NCBI GenBank assembly: GCA_963682025.1
Contig: OY821521.1
Coordinates: 100,741,354 to 100,805,353 of the forward strand
From: Cordilura impudica
Taxonomy: Eukaryota > Arthropoda > Insecta > Diptera > Scathophagidae
Direction: 5' to 3'
Length of the DNA: 64,000 bases
The position numbers and the translations under genes are program-made. Each line of letters begins with the position of its first letter. The stretch's first letter is position 1. Positions 21,144-32,206 of the stretch are shown here, in pieces. The notes below the pieces were generated by a model that searched no databases, was not told the DNA's origin, and was given only the letters and a program-made list of their open reading frames with translations.

Positions 21144-21806
21144 TTATTGCAATGTTTTAGGATGTACAATATTTTTAGTTTGTCCATCTGGAGCATAAAC
21201 ATATAAGTCGGTGGGTTTCCCTACACGTGAGCATGCTACATAAAGCTGTCCATGCGAGAAACATGGATTTTTTTTTTTTTTTATTTTATTAATCAACACT
21301 CAGGGGATGCCCCTGCAGATGCAGTGCATTGTGTTGATCTCAGGAAAGATATAGATATAGGAAGGAGGAAAGAGGGAGTAGTGTGTTCATTTATTTTTTT
21401 TTTTTTTTGCAGCGACAGACCAAAGCCTCTGGTGGGAATCGAACCCACGACCCCCGCATGGTACGCGAGCACGCTACCTACTCACCTACCGGGGCGCTTG
21501 CTAAATTTAAGCCGCAAACTTGAAGAGATTGACCTTGAGCTTTGTTAACAGTCATCGCAAACGCTAATCGAACAGGAAACTGTAATCGTTTGAAGTCGAA
21601 TGGTAAATCAGTTGGGATCATTGGAATGCGTGGCAAAAGTACATCTGTTCCTTTATATTTTCCTGTTATAATGATCGCTTCTATTAAATTATTTAGCATT
21701 TTTTTACTGCAAGTCGAGTGCCATTGCAAAGCTGTGGTGGATCGATATTCCGCAGTAAAATAATGGGCACTCCAGTTTTGAGTTGTAGCACATGTGGTGG
21801 AAAGTC
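21144..21806 (-). pseudogene. Helitron helicase C-terminal fragment B (copy 1), split by a SINE
   Basis: On the minus strand from 21,806: DVPDFPPHVLQLKTGVPIIL and RNIDPPQLCNGTRLAVKK. After a frameshift at about 21,730 comes LPFDFKRLQFPVRLAFAMTV, then NKAQGQSLQVCGLNLA. The frame is cut by a tRNA-related SINE (21,268-21,496) and resumes at 21,267 as PCFSHGQLYVACSRVGKPTD, ending LYVYAPDGQTKNIVHPKTLQ at the stop 21,144. It is a different helicase from fragment A, which lies opposite, tail to tail, about 160 bp away. Confidence 0.9.
21268..21496 (-). mobile_element. tRNA-derived SINE inside helicase fragment B (copy 1)
   Basis: Read on the minus strand the head GCCCCGGTAGGTGAGTAGG contains an A-box-like TAGGTGAGTAGG. 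40-50 bases later there is a perfect B box GGTTCGATTCC, followed by CACCAGAGGC. An A-run, a 100-bp body with CTGCAGGGGCATCCCCTGAG and a final A-rich tail follow. These are internal RNA polymerase III promoter elements on a tRNA-like head, diagnostic of SINEs. The acceptor stem does not pair properly, so it is not a working tRNA gene. Removing it restores the helicase reading (GLNLA to PCFSHGQ). Confidence 0.85.
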
Positions 21807-21989
21807 TGGCACATCAATAATCGAATATAAAAAATTGGGTGTAGTGAGTGAAAGTTTCACACTGTGAAAGTTTAAGGAAGAATGGTGTACAGGTCTGGCT
21901 TCCTACAAATCGGAAACAAAGGGACGTGCCCGCCGACTTTCGCATGGAATGTATACCTATTTAAGAAAACACCTTATTAAGCAAATCAA

Positions 21990-22421
21990 TCCATGCCAAA
22001 TATTGAGTTATATGGGCGGGGCCTTGCCCCTTTGTCCACCAACAACTTTATATAGTCAAGGGCTTAATAGAAGTTATTATGGATTCTAATTTTTCTATTT
22101 CTATTAATTTCAATTAGATATATACCAAATATCATACCGTAGGTTAAAAACTGGCCGAGATATGATGATGGGTTATATGGGCGGGACCACGCCCCTTTGC
22201 CCATTAACAACTTTATATAGTTAAGGACTTAGTATTTCGCAACAATATCCTTTTGTGAAAATTTCATGACGATCTTTCCAGTAGTTTAGAAGATATTACG
22301 ATTTTTTATTTTTCTAAAAAGGGGCTTGGTCCCGCCCACTTTTCTCCTAGTAGGTATTTCTATTCATGCCAATACCATATGTACCATATATGACCGCTGT
22401 AGGTCAAAAAATTCCCGAGAA
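21990..22421. repeat. GGGCG-box repeat, copy 1
   Basis: Units of about 130-180 bp each carry TATATGGGCGGG.CC..GCCCC followed by TTTG.CCA..AACAACTTTATATAG, at about 22,010, 22,170 and 22,320 (the last as GGGGCTTGGTCCCGCCCACT). GC-rich boxes in A+T-rich DNA are reminiscent of the GCCACGCCCAC boxes of Drosophila DINE-1 and of insect Helitron tails. It adjoins helicase fragment B and may be its non-coding part. Confidence 0.6.
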
Positions 22422-24818
22422 TTTACCATATTTTGCAAAATTTTTATATTATCGGCCAATAAAACGATATCGTCTGCATACAGAAGTAAGCGCACGTTTA
22501 TATCAGTTATCATTAACCCACCACCCAAGTATTCGTGAAGATCATTTAAATATAAAGTAAACAGTAATGGTGACAGGAGACATCCTTGCTTAACTCCAGT
22601 TAACGTTTCAAAATATTCGGATATATCACTACCCGTCCATACTGCTGACTTCGTTTTGCTATAAACATTTTCAATAAAATTCACAACTTTTGTTGAGATA
22701 CCTAACGCATGTAATTTAAATATGAGCAATTTTCTTGGTACTTTATCGAAGGCAGCTTTAAAATCCACGAAAAAAGGATAAATCTTCTTTTTCTCCTAGA
22801 ACTTTGAATGAACTATTACCGATGGGTTATATATATATTATCAACCGTAGAGTAATTAGGTCTAAAGCCCGCTTGAAATTCTTTCAGTATGTTGTGTTTT
22901 TGAACCCAGTTTGCTAGTCTGGTGTTTATAATCCCCATTAACAGTTTTGCCACACAATGCATAAAAGCGATTCCTCTATAATTATTGGTGCAATTCAAAT
23001 CCCCTTTTTTGTAAATTGGAAATATAATGCTGAGTTCATACTCTCCATCTAATATTCCAGCTTCAAAAATGATATTAAAAAAATATTTGAAAGTTCTATA
23101 AGGAAGTTATCTGAGGCATACTTAAATGTTTCGTAAGGAATTCTATCCTCACCGGGGCTTTGTTCTGCTTCGTTTTTTTTTTTTTTTTTTGAGTACAGTT
23201 TATATTTTCGCAATAGTTATATTTTGGTCTAAATCTTGGTCTTCGTGCCACATTGGTACATAATGAATATCGTTTGACAGTTGTGGTTGATTTAATAATG
23301 TCTCAAAATATCTTTTAAAATCGTTTGCTTGTATTGATGTTCCAACTTTAAAGCTGTCAAATCTTATTTCTCTTGCAAACTTCCACCATTGCTTTGAATC
23401 ATTTATTTTGTTGATTTTATTGTTGATTTCAATATAGTACTCGTCTTTCCTTTTTTTGAATTCTCGAACATAATTGTATTTAGCTTGAAGGTATTTTTCT
23501 TTATCTTGCTGGTTCTTTGTATTTCTGAATTTGTTGAGAAGTTCAAATGTTTTTTCCTTGCTTTTAAGCAGTTGTAAGTAAACCATTTAGATATGAATGT
23601 GGTTGAGCGCTTTACTTTCGATTTTTTGGCAATGACAAATTTAAAATGTTAACTAATTGTTCTCAGTTCATAAATTCACCTCGATTTTGTTCTATTGTTA
23701 AGTTTTATTTATTCGTATCTCGGTCTATGGAATTAATCCTTACAGACTATTTACAAAAAAAAAACATTTTAAAATTAATTTTAGTACATAGCTATTCATG
23801 AATTTAGAAAGCATATTATTTTACTTTTAATTAGATTAGTATTTAATGAGAAATCAATAAATCTATAAAGTTCATTAAATTGAATATACATTCTCCTGAG
23901 AGGGTCTGCATTTGCATAATTAGCTCTATAGAACTGTACAGATAAAGGTGAGATATAACGTGTTGGTCGTTGAGGAATGTTGAATGATATGTTGTTAATC
24001 AGGAAACCAGAACAAACATCACCATTAATTATATTAAGAAGAAATGAAACATTTAGCATAGTCCTCCGGCTTTTTAAGGTGATGGAAGATTACTTGGATT
24101 GAAGTTTAAACTCCGAAGACAAAACAAAAGGAATTGTTTGTGCACAGATTCCAGGCTGTCGGCATGAATTTGGTAGATTGATCTCACAAGTGACGTATAT
24201 AAAGTTTTGGTGACATAGGGATCATTAAACTCTTTAGCCCAACGTTTTATGAAACCAAGTACACCTCTGGCTTTGTTGACAGTAATTGTTATATGAGGAA
24301 TATAGCTAAGTTTATGATCCAATAAAACACCGAGATCTATAAAGTTATCTACTTTATCGAGACAATAATCACCCAGCACATAGTTGACAGATATCGGCCT
24401 TTTTCTGACGAAACGCATATGTTTACACTTTTAAGGTTCAGCTCCATTAAATTACACCAAGAATAAAATGAATTCAAATCATTTTGGAGAGAAACATGAT
24501 CGAGTGTTGATTATAACAGAAGAAAATTGTGACATCATCCGCATACATCAAGATGTTTGAAAAACGAATAACATTCGGAAGATCGTTTATAAACAAAAAA
24601 AATAGAAGCGGTCCAAGATGGCTGCCTTGTGCTACTTCCGACATTACAGCTATCGGCTTTGAAGTAACATTTCTAAAACATACTTTTAGTGTTCTATTGG
24701 TTAATAAGAATATATCCACTTTGCGCTAAGTTTTGAAAATCCCATCATATGTGATTTTGTTTACATTTTTCCATATTTTTATCATTCAAAATCAGTTTCG
24801 GCAACAAATTTAACTTTT
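22422..24818 (-). pseudogene. LINE ORF2, reverse transcriptase part (copy 2)
   Basis: This is the tandem copy of the same RT, beginning abruptly at the duplication junction. The palm (22768-22430), fingers (22998-22816) and linker (23586-23200) are present. The thumb and C-terminus are absent because they lie outside the duplicated unit. Read through the junction the frame after NIKILQNMV changes to unrelated residues (NSREFFDLQ). Confidence 0.85.
23696..24776 (-). mobile_element. Nested Jockey fragment (copy 2)
   Basis: Same three RT pieces as in copy 1 (24719-24474, 24418-24074, 24059-23796), identical in deduced sequence. This shows the nesting predates the tandem duplication. Confidence 0.85.
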
Positions 24819-25579
24819 CACAACTTTGTTGTTATTCTCAGCTTTAGTTTCAGTGGCATGTGGTTTGACCAGATTTTAGAGTCAACTTCAAAATTTTCTA
24901 CATACTGAAGAGCTTCCTGGGATATTGGGCATACATCAATAACAGAGCTTCCTACTGTACTGACAAAAGTATATTCACCATTTTCATCCCCAATTGTACG
25001 ACCATTAAGTATTATAAGTCCAAAATCATTACAGAACTCCAAAAGTTTTTTTGCCATTTGTTGTTACCGATTCATCTCTGGATTTTCTTTCATTTAAACC
25101 GGCTACCAAATTTTGTGTATAGATATCTTCTATATTCTGTTGTAGTGCTCCAATACGTACATTCTTGCCACCTCCTAATATGGCATTCTCCACTTGATTG
25201 TTCAAAAATAAGTTTTTTAACTTCATAAATTCAAAGTTCCAATCTGCTGCTCTAATATAAACAGGTATAATACTGAATTTAAGTGTGTTCAATTGAATTT
25301 TAAGGATTACTGTTTCATCTATTACTTGATATGAATGTTCAAATGTTTCTTAAATCCGAGGACACAGGCACCAATTGCTCTACCACGTATACTTAAGCGA
25401 TTTGCCGATTTCGAGTGCAATTCAAAATTTTTGAAATATTTCTTCCAATTCTCTATATTTTGTTTTTCCACGTGAGTTTCAAATAATGCAAACACATCAA
25501 AATCACACAAATACTTAAAAAACTCTGGAAACAAACATTTATTGCCTTGAATATTATAAGCCACAATATTTAAATACAT
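24818..25579 (-). pseudogene. LINE ORF2, endonuclease part (copy 2)
   Basis: Identical to the copy 1 endonuclease, with the same frameshifts (pieces 25579-25322, 25292-25029, 25057-24818). Confidence 0.75.
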
Positions 25580-25669
25580 ATTTTTACAATTTAGTTCTTT
25601 GAATTAAGATTATTTAATAATATGTTATAGTTGATGTTAATTTTATCAAATTCATTTTATATAAATCTT

Positions 25670-26106
25670 TTAAAACTGGCCACTAATAAGCTCCTTCTCT
25701 TTGTTCCACCTCATCCATTTGTCTTTTATTTTTATTCTATCCGAAATAACAACCGCTTTAGGGGCGTACTGATTACTAGCAGCTCTTTTTTCATGCAAAA
25801 CTTTTTTATCTTGTTGTTTGTCTGCATTCAAATCCCTTTCGACATAAATAGATGTTCCAGCTAGTTTCTTCGAATTTTTAAGAGTATCTTGGACGCTTTG
25901 TGCCTAATCCAATTCAACCAATACCTTCATCTTTCCATTTCTTTCATAAAGTTTTGTGGTAGATGTTACCTTTACAGATGTAATTAATATACCAAAAGAA
26001 ATGATAGAATAAAGCTCAGTTGAATACTTTTGGAGAAAGATAGAAAGCTTCTGATGTGGAAAGTTATTCCAAATATGGGAAGAGGTGTTGAACATTTTAG
26101 ATAGAG
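25670..26106 (-). pseudogene. LINE ORF1 C-terminal part (copy 2)
   Basis: Identical to copy 1, including the internal TAG codon. Confidence 0.65.
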
Positions 26107-26141
26107 AGCGGACAACTTCCTTACTTAGTTAGACACAGTCG

Positions 26142-26689
26142 AGTGCGATAGCATAGCCGAAAGAGAAAATTATCCGGTAGAATTCTTAAGTAGTATTAGA
26201 CCATCCGGAATGCCACCACATAAGTTAAACCTCAAAGTGGGAGCTATAATCATGCTGCTGCGCGATTTAAATATAAGGAAAGGACTCTGCAACGGCATAA
26301 GCTTACAAGTTACAAAATTTTCTCAAAATTTCACATATACAACAATATTGACTGGCATTGCCGAAGGAAATCCCGCATTTATCCCAAGAATTGACTTGGC
26401 TCCAATTAATCATGACCTTCTATTTATTATGCGTCGAAGACAGTTTCTTATAATACTAGCATTTTCCATTAAAATTAATAAAGCGCAGGGTCAAACATTG
26501 GAAAAAGTCGGTATATTTTTGCCAAAACCCGTGTTTAGCCATAGACAAATGTATGTTGCGTTTTCAAGGGTGAGGTCCGCAAATGATGCTAGAGTCAAAG
26601 TGATGTTTGCCGAAGGAAAGCAAGGTATGCTTCGTAATGACAGTTCTGAAGTAGTTTCAAGGAATATTGTGTACAAAAAAGTTCTTTGA
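26142..26689 (+). pseudogene. Helitron helicase fragment A (copy 2)
   Basis: Same open helicase frame as in copy 1 (KINKAQGQT, MYVAFSRV), with no visible change. Confidence 0.85.
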
Positions 26690-26849
26690 GATTTTTTATG
26701 ATGAATTGAAATTGATGTTATGCTTATGTTAAATGATGCTTGTTATATGTTGAGTTAAATTGTTTGTATGCATTTATATTAAAATAAAACAAAATAATAA
26801 AAAAATATTTGTATATTAACAAAATATTATTTATTTAATTTAGAATTAA

Positions 26850-27512
26850 TTATTGCAATGTTTTAGGATGTACAATATTTTTAGTTTGTCCATCTGGAGC
26901 ATAAACATATAAGTCGGTGGGTTTCCCTACACGTGAGCATGCTACATAAAGCTGTCCATGCGAGAAACATGGATTTTTTTTTTTTTTTATTTTATTAATC
27001 AACACTCAGGGGATGCCCCTGCAGATGCAGTGCATTGTGTTGATCTCAGGAAAGATATAGATATAGGAAGGAGGAAAGAGGGAGTAGTGTGTTCATTTAT
27101 TTTTTTTTTTTTTTGCAGCGACAGACCAAAGCCTCTGGTGGGAATCGAACCCACGACCCCCGCATGGTACGCGAGCACGCTACCTACTCACCTACCGGGG
27201 CGCTTGCTAAATTTAAGCCGCAAACTTGAAGAGATTGACCTTGAGCTTTGTTAACAGTCATCGCAAACGCTAATCGAACAGGAAACTGTAATCGTTTGAA
27301 GTCGAATGGTAAATCAGTTGGGATCATTGGAATGCGTGGCAAAAGTACATCTGTTCCTTTATATTTTCCTGTTATAATGATCGCTTCTATTAAATTATTT
27401 AGCATTTTTTTACTGCAAGTCGAGTGCCATTGCAAAGCTGTGGTGGATCGATATTCCGCAGTAAAATAATGGGCACTCCAGTTTTGAGTTGTAGCACATG
27501 TGGTGGAAAGTC
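26850..27512 (-). pseudogene. Helitron helicase fragment B (copy 2), split by the SINE
   Basis: Same split helicase as in copy 1 (27512-27202 and 26973-26850). The SINE between them is at 26974-27202. Confidence 0.9.
26974..27202 (-). mobile_element. tRNA-derived SINE (copy 2)
   Basis: Same A-box/B-box head, body and A-rich tail as in copy 1. Homopolymer runs (15-17 T) look equal in length in both copies, unusual for old duplicates. Confidence 0.85.
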
Positions 27513-27695
27513 TGGCACATCAATAATCGAATATAAAAAATTGGGTGTAGTGAGTGAAAGTTTCACACTGTGAAAGTTTAAGGAAGAATGGTGTACAGGT
27601 CTGGCTTCCTACAAATCGGAAACAAAGGGACGTGCCCGCCGACTTTCGCATGGAATGTATACCTATTTAAGAAAACACCTTATTAAGCAAATCAA

Positions 27696-28310
27696 TCCAT
27701 GCCAAATATTGAGTTATATGGGCGGGGCCTTGCCCCTTTGTCCACCAACAACTTTATATAGTCAAGGGCTTAATAGAAGTTATTATGGATTCTAATTTTT
27801 CTATTTCTATTAATTTCAATTAGATATATACCAAATATCATACCGTAGGTTAAAAACTGGCCGAGATATGATGATGGGTTATATGGGCGGGACCACGCCC
27901 CTTTGCCCATTAACAACTTTATATAGTTAAGGACTTAGTATTTCGCAACAATATCCTTTTGTGAAAATTTCATGACGATCTTTCCAGTAGTTTAGAAGAT
28001 ATTACGATTTTTTATTTTTCTAAAAAGGGGCTTGGTCCCGCCCACTTTTCTCCTAGTAGGTATTTCTATTCATGCCAATACCATATGTACCATATATGAC
28101 CGCTGTAGGTCAAAAAATTCCCGAGATATGACGATTTAAAGTTTTGGTTTATATGGGCGTGGCACCGCCCCTTTGTCCAATCAAAAATTTATATAGTCTA
28201 TTATTCCTTCCAGGGTCACAGTAACACGCTGAGAAAATTTCAGGAAGATCGGTTCAGGGGTTTGGCCTCCTATAAAGCACAAACAAACACACATTCATTT
28301 TTATATATAT
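27696..28310. repeat. GGGCG-box repeat, copy 2 and its natural end
   Basis: Beyond the duplication end at 28,126 the array continues with a fourth unit (TATATGGGCGTGGCACCGCC, TTTGTCCAATCAAAAATTTA). It then has GGAAGATCGGTTCAGGGG and CACAAACAAACACACATTC before ATATATATAG. This gives the uninterrupted original end of the repeat, which copy 1 lacks. Confidence 0.6.
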
Positions 28311-28319
28311 AGATTGAAA

Positions 28320-28960
28320 GCAGATTAATTTTAATTTAAGGTAAAGTAGGGGCGAAAAAGGGGGTTTGGTAATAAAAAAAATGTATGGCTACCTTACCTG
28401 TAGATAAAAAGTGTATAAAACTTTAGATAAATACATATTACAAAAAAAGTATTTTGTATAGCAAACATTGTTAGTGGTATAAGTAAGCATCTGAATTAAA
28501 AATAGGGGGCGGTGAAGTGAGCGTGGTTCATAGTTATATGGCGACGTTAACAGTATTAAGAGCAATATACTACCAAATAAAAAAATCCGGTGGAAGGAAC
28601 AAATTTTTACAGAGAACAAAAAGTTTAAAACTTTCAAACAAAATTTGGCGTGAAAAGGGGAGTGAAAGGGGGCGTGGCGTAAGAAATGTTTATTTCTACC
28701 TCGGCTGGAGTATAATGTGTATACAATTTGAAGTAAATCTGTTAAAAACTATATGGGAGCAATTACTTATTTTAAAAAAGTGGGCGTAAAAGTGGGCGTG
28801 GTCGAAAAAAAAGTACCTTATTAATCATGCCAGAGTCCCAGTTAAATGCTGTGAAAATTTCAGGAAGATCGGTCGAGAGGTTTGGTCTCCTATAAGGTAC
28901 AAACAAACAAATAAACAAACACACATTCCATTTTATATATGTATATAGATAGATATATTA
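28320..28960. repeat. Second GGGCG-box repeat with the same type of end
   Basis: Boxes GGGGGCGGTG, GGGGGCGTGGCG and GTGGGCGTAAAAGTGGGCG are followed by TTTCAGGAAGATCGGTCGAG, a CTCCTATAAGGTACAAAC stretch and CACACATTCCATTTTATATA. The ending closely resembles 28,235-28,310, so this is a diverged member of the same family lying next to it. Confidence 0.55.
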
Positions 28961-29088
28961 AAATTGAATAAAAAAATAAAGCTATATTTCAAAGAAAAAA
29001 TTGGAAACCTTAATGAAAAAAAATAAATATTTATAACTCAACCTAAAACCACACTCATAAACTTCTAAATATTTAATTCATTAAAATA

Positions 29089-29881
29089 AACAAGTAAGAA
29101 AATTATAGTCGGTATAGACCAACTATACGATAACCTATACCATGCGTTTAGAGACCCAATCTCTTAGGCCCAACTAATTCGATATAGAAAATAAGCATAA
29201 ACCAAATTTGAGTGGGATTTTTATTATTTTTTTTGGCTGCAGATACGAAAAAGTTCATATGGGATGCTATACCTATATGGGGACTAGGTCCAAAAATGGA
29301 CCGATCCTGACCATGTTTGGTAACGTCTCTTGTATTTTGCAAAAATATATACAAACAAAGTTTGAGAAGAATCAGTGCAATATTTTTGTTTTTTAATAGA
29401 TTTAAGTGAAGATCGGGAAGCAGCTTTATATGGGGCCTATGACTAAGAGTTGTCCCATGGGGATCATTTTTGGACTACTCATTAATGGATGTAATAAACG
29501 CATACAAACCCAATTTGAATAAGATCTATATGACAAATTGGATCTAATGACAATTTATGTCGATTTCATAGGGGTCATTTGTATGGTGGCAAGTCTGAAC
29601 AAGGACCGATTCTCACCAATTTCAATAGTGTTCATCCTATGGCCGACGAAAGCTTATATACCCAATTTCGTCAAAATATATTCATATTTGCGACCTGCAG
29701 TTTGATTACAAGGTTTACATGGACACACAGACGGACGGACGGACATCGTTAAATCGAATCAGATAGTGATTCTGATTCGATCGGTATAATAAAAGATGGG
29801 TCTAGGTCAAATATTTTTGGTAGTTACAAATAGCAGCACAAAGTCATTATGCCCAAACCACATAGTGGTATAGGGTATAAA
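29089..29881 (-). mobile_element. Hairpin-ended (HINE-like) repeat, complete
   Basis: Begins AACAAGTAAGAAAATT, followed by the imperfect palindrome AGTCGGTATAGACCAACT and ATAACCTATACCATG. The GACGGACGGACGG microsatellite lies at about 29,730. It ends TAGTGGTATAGGGTATAAA. Length is about 793 bp. The palindrome carries changes on both arms relative to the perfect copies. Confidence 0.85.
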
Positions 29882-31158
29882 TATTGATCCGCCTGGCATG
29901 GACAGGCTTACAAACTAATGCAACTTATAAACTTTAAATGGCAATCAAACTATCTTATATATATTTACGCTGATCCCTGACTCACTGACTGACTGACTGA
30001 TTCTGTAACGCTGAAATAATACACATAGCACTCCCTACAAAGCTATGCGAAATACACAAACAAAATTTAATCTTTCTCATTTTATACAAACCCGCACACA
30101 ATTTTCTCTCTTTTATGTTACCAACCAGTGCTGCTAATAAAATCTTCTGAAAGTCGGCAATTTTGGAAAATAAATCGCCAAAATCGTCATTTTTAAAACA
30201 AGAAATTGTCAAGAAAATAAAAATAAAACTCGACATAATATTACAAAAGGAAACAATCAAATTTAGGCTGTTTTACTTAAAAAACCTGTTTCTACAGATA
30301 GTGAATAAAATCCCAGTAAGCATTTTATGCAATAAATGATCATGTAGAATCTTTTTGACTCATATGTGCTATTAAAACAGTTATAAATGCGCCCTTTTGC
30401 TGATCACAAAATGTTCTTTTGTTGGGATTAAATATTACCTTACCCGCGAATCGTCTTGAGAGTCCTTTTTATCCGCTTTTCTAATCAGTTTCGACTCATT
30501 TTTGAGTCTTATTTAATGTAATTTTTCTATAAATCACTTTCTAAGAGAAAGCAAAAATCATTATCTAGTCTTTTTCTAATAGAGCATGTGATTAAGCAGT
30601 TTTTAATCATCAAAAGTGCTCGAAGAAGACACAGTAAGGTAATTTTTGTTAAAACAATCTTCGAAATGATGACTGGGATATCGCATATTTTTGTTAACAC
30701 ACAAACATATGCATAGCAGCACGAGTAAACCGAACTCAAATTGGCTTCTTATATGTATACAGCCGAACAAAAATGAAAATACTCACCAAAGAGTAAAGTA
30801 AGCAACAATTTCATTCAGTCTTATGGAAGCTTTTGAACAAAGCAAGTCTATGTCGCGTTGTCTTGTGAATTTTTACATTGTTTTTTAATAGGTACTAGTG
30901 ATGCCAGGAGATTTTTTCAGAAATCTCTACGCTTATGAAAAAAATTCCCTTTTTTCCCTACACTACTTTTTTTAAAATTTATTTTTAATTTGTACATTTT
31001 CAATTTCAATTATGTAAATATAAAAAATAAGATAAAAATATCATGAGAATTACATAAGAATAATATAAAAAACATACAGATATAAAAAAAATATTTTTGC
31101 AATTCTGTTTAATTCATCTTTTTGATATGGTTAGATGTGCATTTAAAATTTACACAAT
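29882..31158. other. A+T-rich DNA with small repeats
   Basis: A CTGACTGACTGACTGA run lies at about 29,985. A possible small inverted-repeat element runs from about 30,311 (ATCCCAGTAAGCATTTTATG) to 30,431 (reverse complement ATCCCAACAAAAGAACATTT). Nothing coding was recognised. Confidence 0.4.
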
Positions 31159-31161
31159 TAA

Positions 31162-31651
31162 AGGTGTGTTTACACTATGTCTATTTTCCATATGTAAATT
31201 CAGTTTTACGATCCATACGTAATTCGGCGTGTGTGTCAAAATTGGCGTTTTAATACAATTCATCATTTTGCGATCAAACGTACATATGTATTTCCGTATG
31301 ACATAACCTCTAAATGTAAACAACAGCTGATTTAATTTGTGAATTTACAAAAAGTTATTGTTAAAAATAAAGTAATATATTTTTTAATTGTTAATTAATA
31401 TTAAACAATTTATTTTTCTTTCAATATTTATCTTTATAATTTACTCTGTTTTTCTTTCGCCACAAGCAGTATTGTATTTTAATATGGTTGTCATGCCAAA
31501 ATAGAACCTGCTCTAATTGAAAAATTTACATATGTTTTGCCAAATGTGTTGTACATAAACAGTTTTTGAAAGGGTTCACGCTATGTGTACAAATTGCACG
31601 TGCTAAAACAATAAGAAAAACACAAGCAAAACACATAGTGTGAACGCAGCT
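31162..31651. mobile_element. 490-bp MITE, copy A
   Basis: Left end AGGTGTGTTTACACTATGTC; reverse complement of the right end AGCTGCGTTCACACTATGTG. TAA flanks both sides (31159-31161 and 31652-31654). The core (CATATGTATTTCCGTATGAC, ATAACCTCTAAATGTAAACA, TTTCTTTCGCCACAAGCAGT) is shared with the next element. Confidence 0.8.
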
Positions 31652-31654
31652 TAA

Positions 31655-32145
31655 AGGTGCTATTACATGAAGTGTTTTTTACATATGTACTGTCACTTTT
31701 TTTATCCATATGAAATTCTTCATGTCTGTCAAAATTGTCTTTTACATACGATTCATAATTTTTGCTATCACACGTGCATATGTATTTCCGTATGACATAA
31801 CCTCTAAATGTAAACAACAGCTGACCTAATTTGTGAATTTACAAAAATTTATTGTGAAAAAAAAGTTATATATTTTTTAATTGTTAATTAATATTGAACA
31901 ATTTATTTTTCTTTCAATATTAATCTTTATAATTTACTCTGTTTTTCTTTCGCCACAAGCAGTGTTGTATTTTCATATGTTTGTCATGCAAAAATAGAAC
32001 CTGTTCTAATTGAAAAATGTACATGTGACTTTCCTCATGTATTGTACATAAACAATGTTTCATATGTAACACACGATGTGTACAACTTTTGTTGTGGGAA
32101 AATTTGACAGTACATATGTAAAAAACACATCATGTAATAGCACCT
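31655..32145. mobile_element. 491-bp MITE, copy B, sharing one TAA with copy A
   Basis: Left end AGGTGCTATTACATGAAGTG; reverse complement of the right end AGGTGCTATTACATGATGTG. The ends continue TTTTTTACATATGTACTGTCA with one mismatch in more than 40 bp. TAA occurs at 31652-31654 and 32146-32148. The core is about as long as, and clearly similar to, copy A, but the terminal repeats differ. Confidence 0.85.
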
Positions 32146-32206
32146 TAATTAAAATGGCTTGCAAATGAGATGTTACAACTCAAACAGAATATTTGTTCTT
32201 GGTTTT

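Larger units (their letters stand above)
16716..28126. repeat. 5,706-bp tandem duplication
   Basis: Bases 16,716-22,420 recur at 22,422-28,126 with a constant offset of 5,706. All deduced protein frames in the unit are identical between copies, and I saw no base difference in the lines I compared. The breakpoints are in unrelated sequence: in the LINE thumb (left, CTTC|TTTACCAT) and in a GGGCG-box repeat (right, CCCGAGA|TATGACG). The junction is CCCGAGA-A-TTTACCAT, with one unexplained A and no long shared sequence. Confidence 0.95.

Noticed and set aside
21424..21496. tRNA gene on the minus strand (B box GGTTCGATTCC)
   Set aside because: The acceptor stem does not pair, and the sequence continues into an A-run, a body and an A-rich tail; it interrupts a helicase frame. 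It is a SINE head, also present in the tandem copy.
28517..28789. 90-codon ORF in the GGGCG-box repeat
   Set aside because: The frame is not kept in the related repeat at 27.7-28.3 kb, so it is not supported as coding.
29985..30000. CRISPR-like or satellite array (CTGACTGACTGACTGA)
   Set aside because: A simple 4-bp repeat without spacers. The GACG/GTCC runs elsewhere are microsatellites inside repeat elements.
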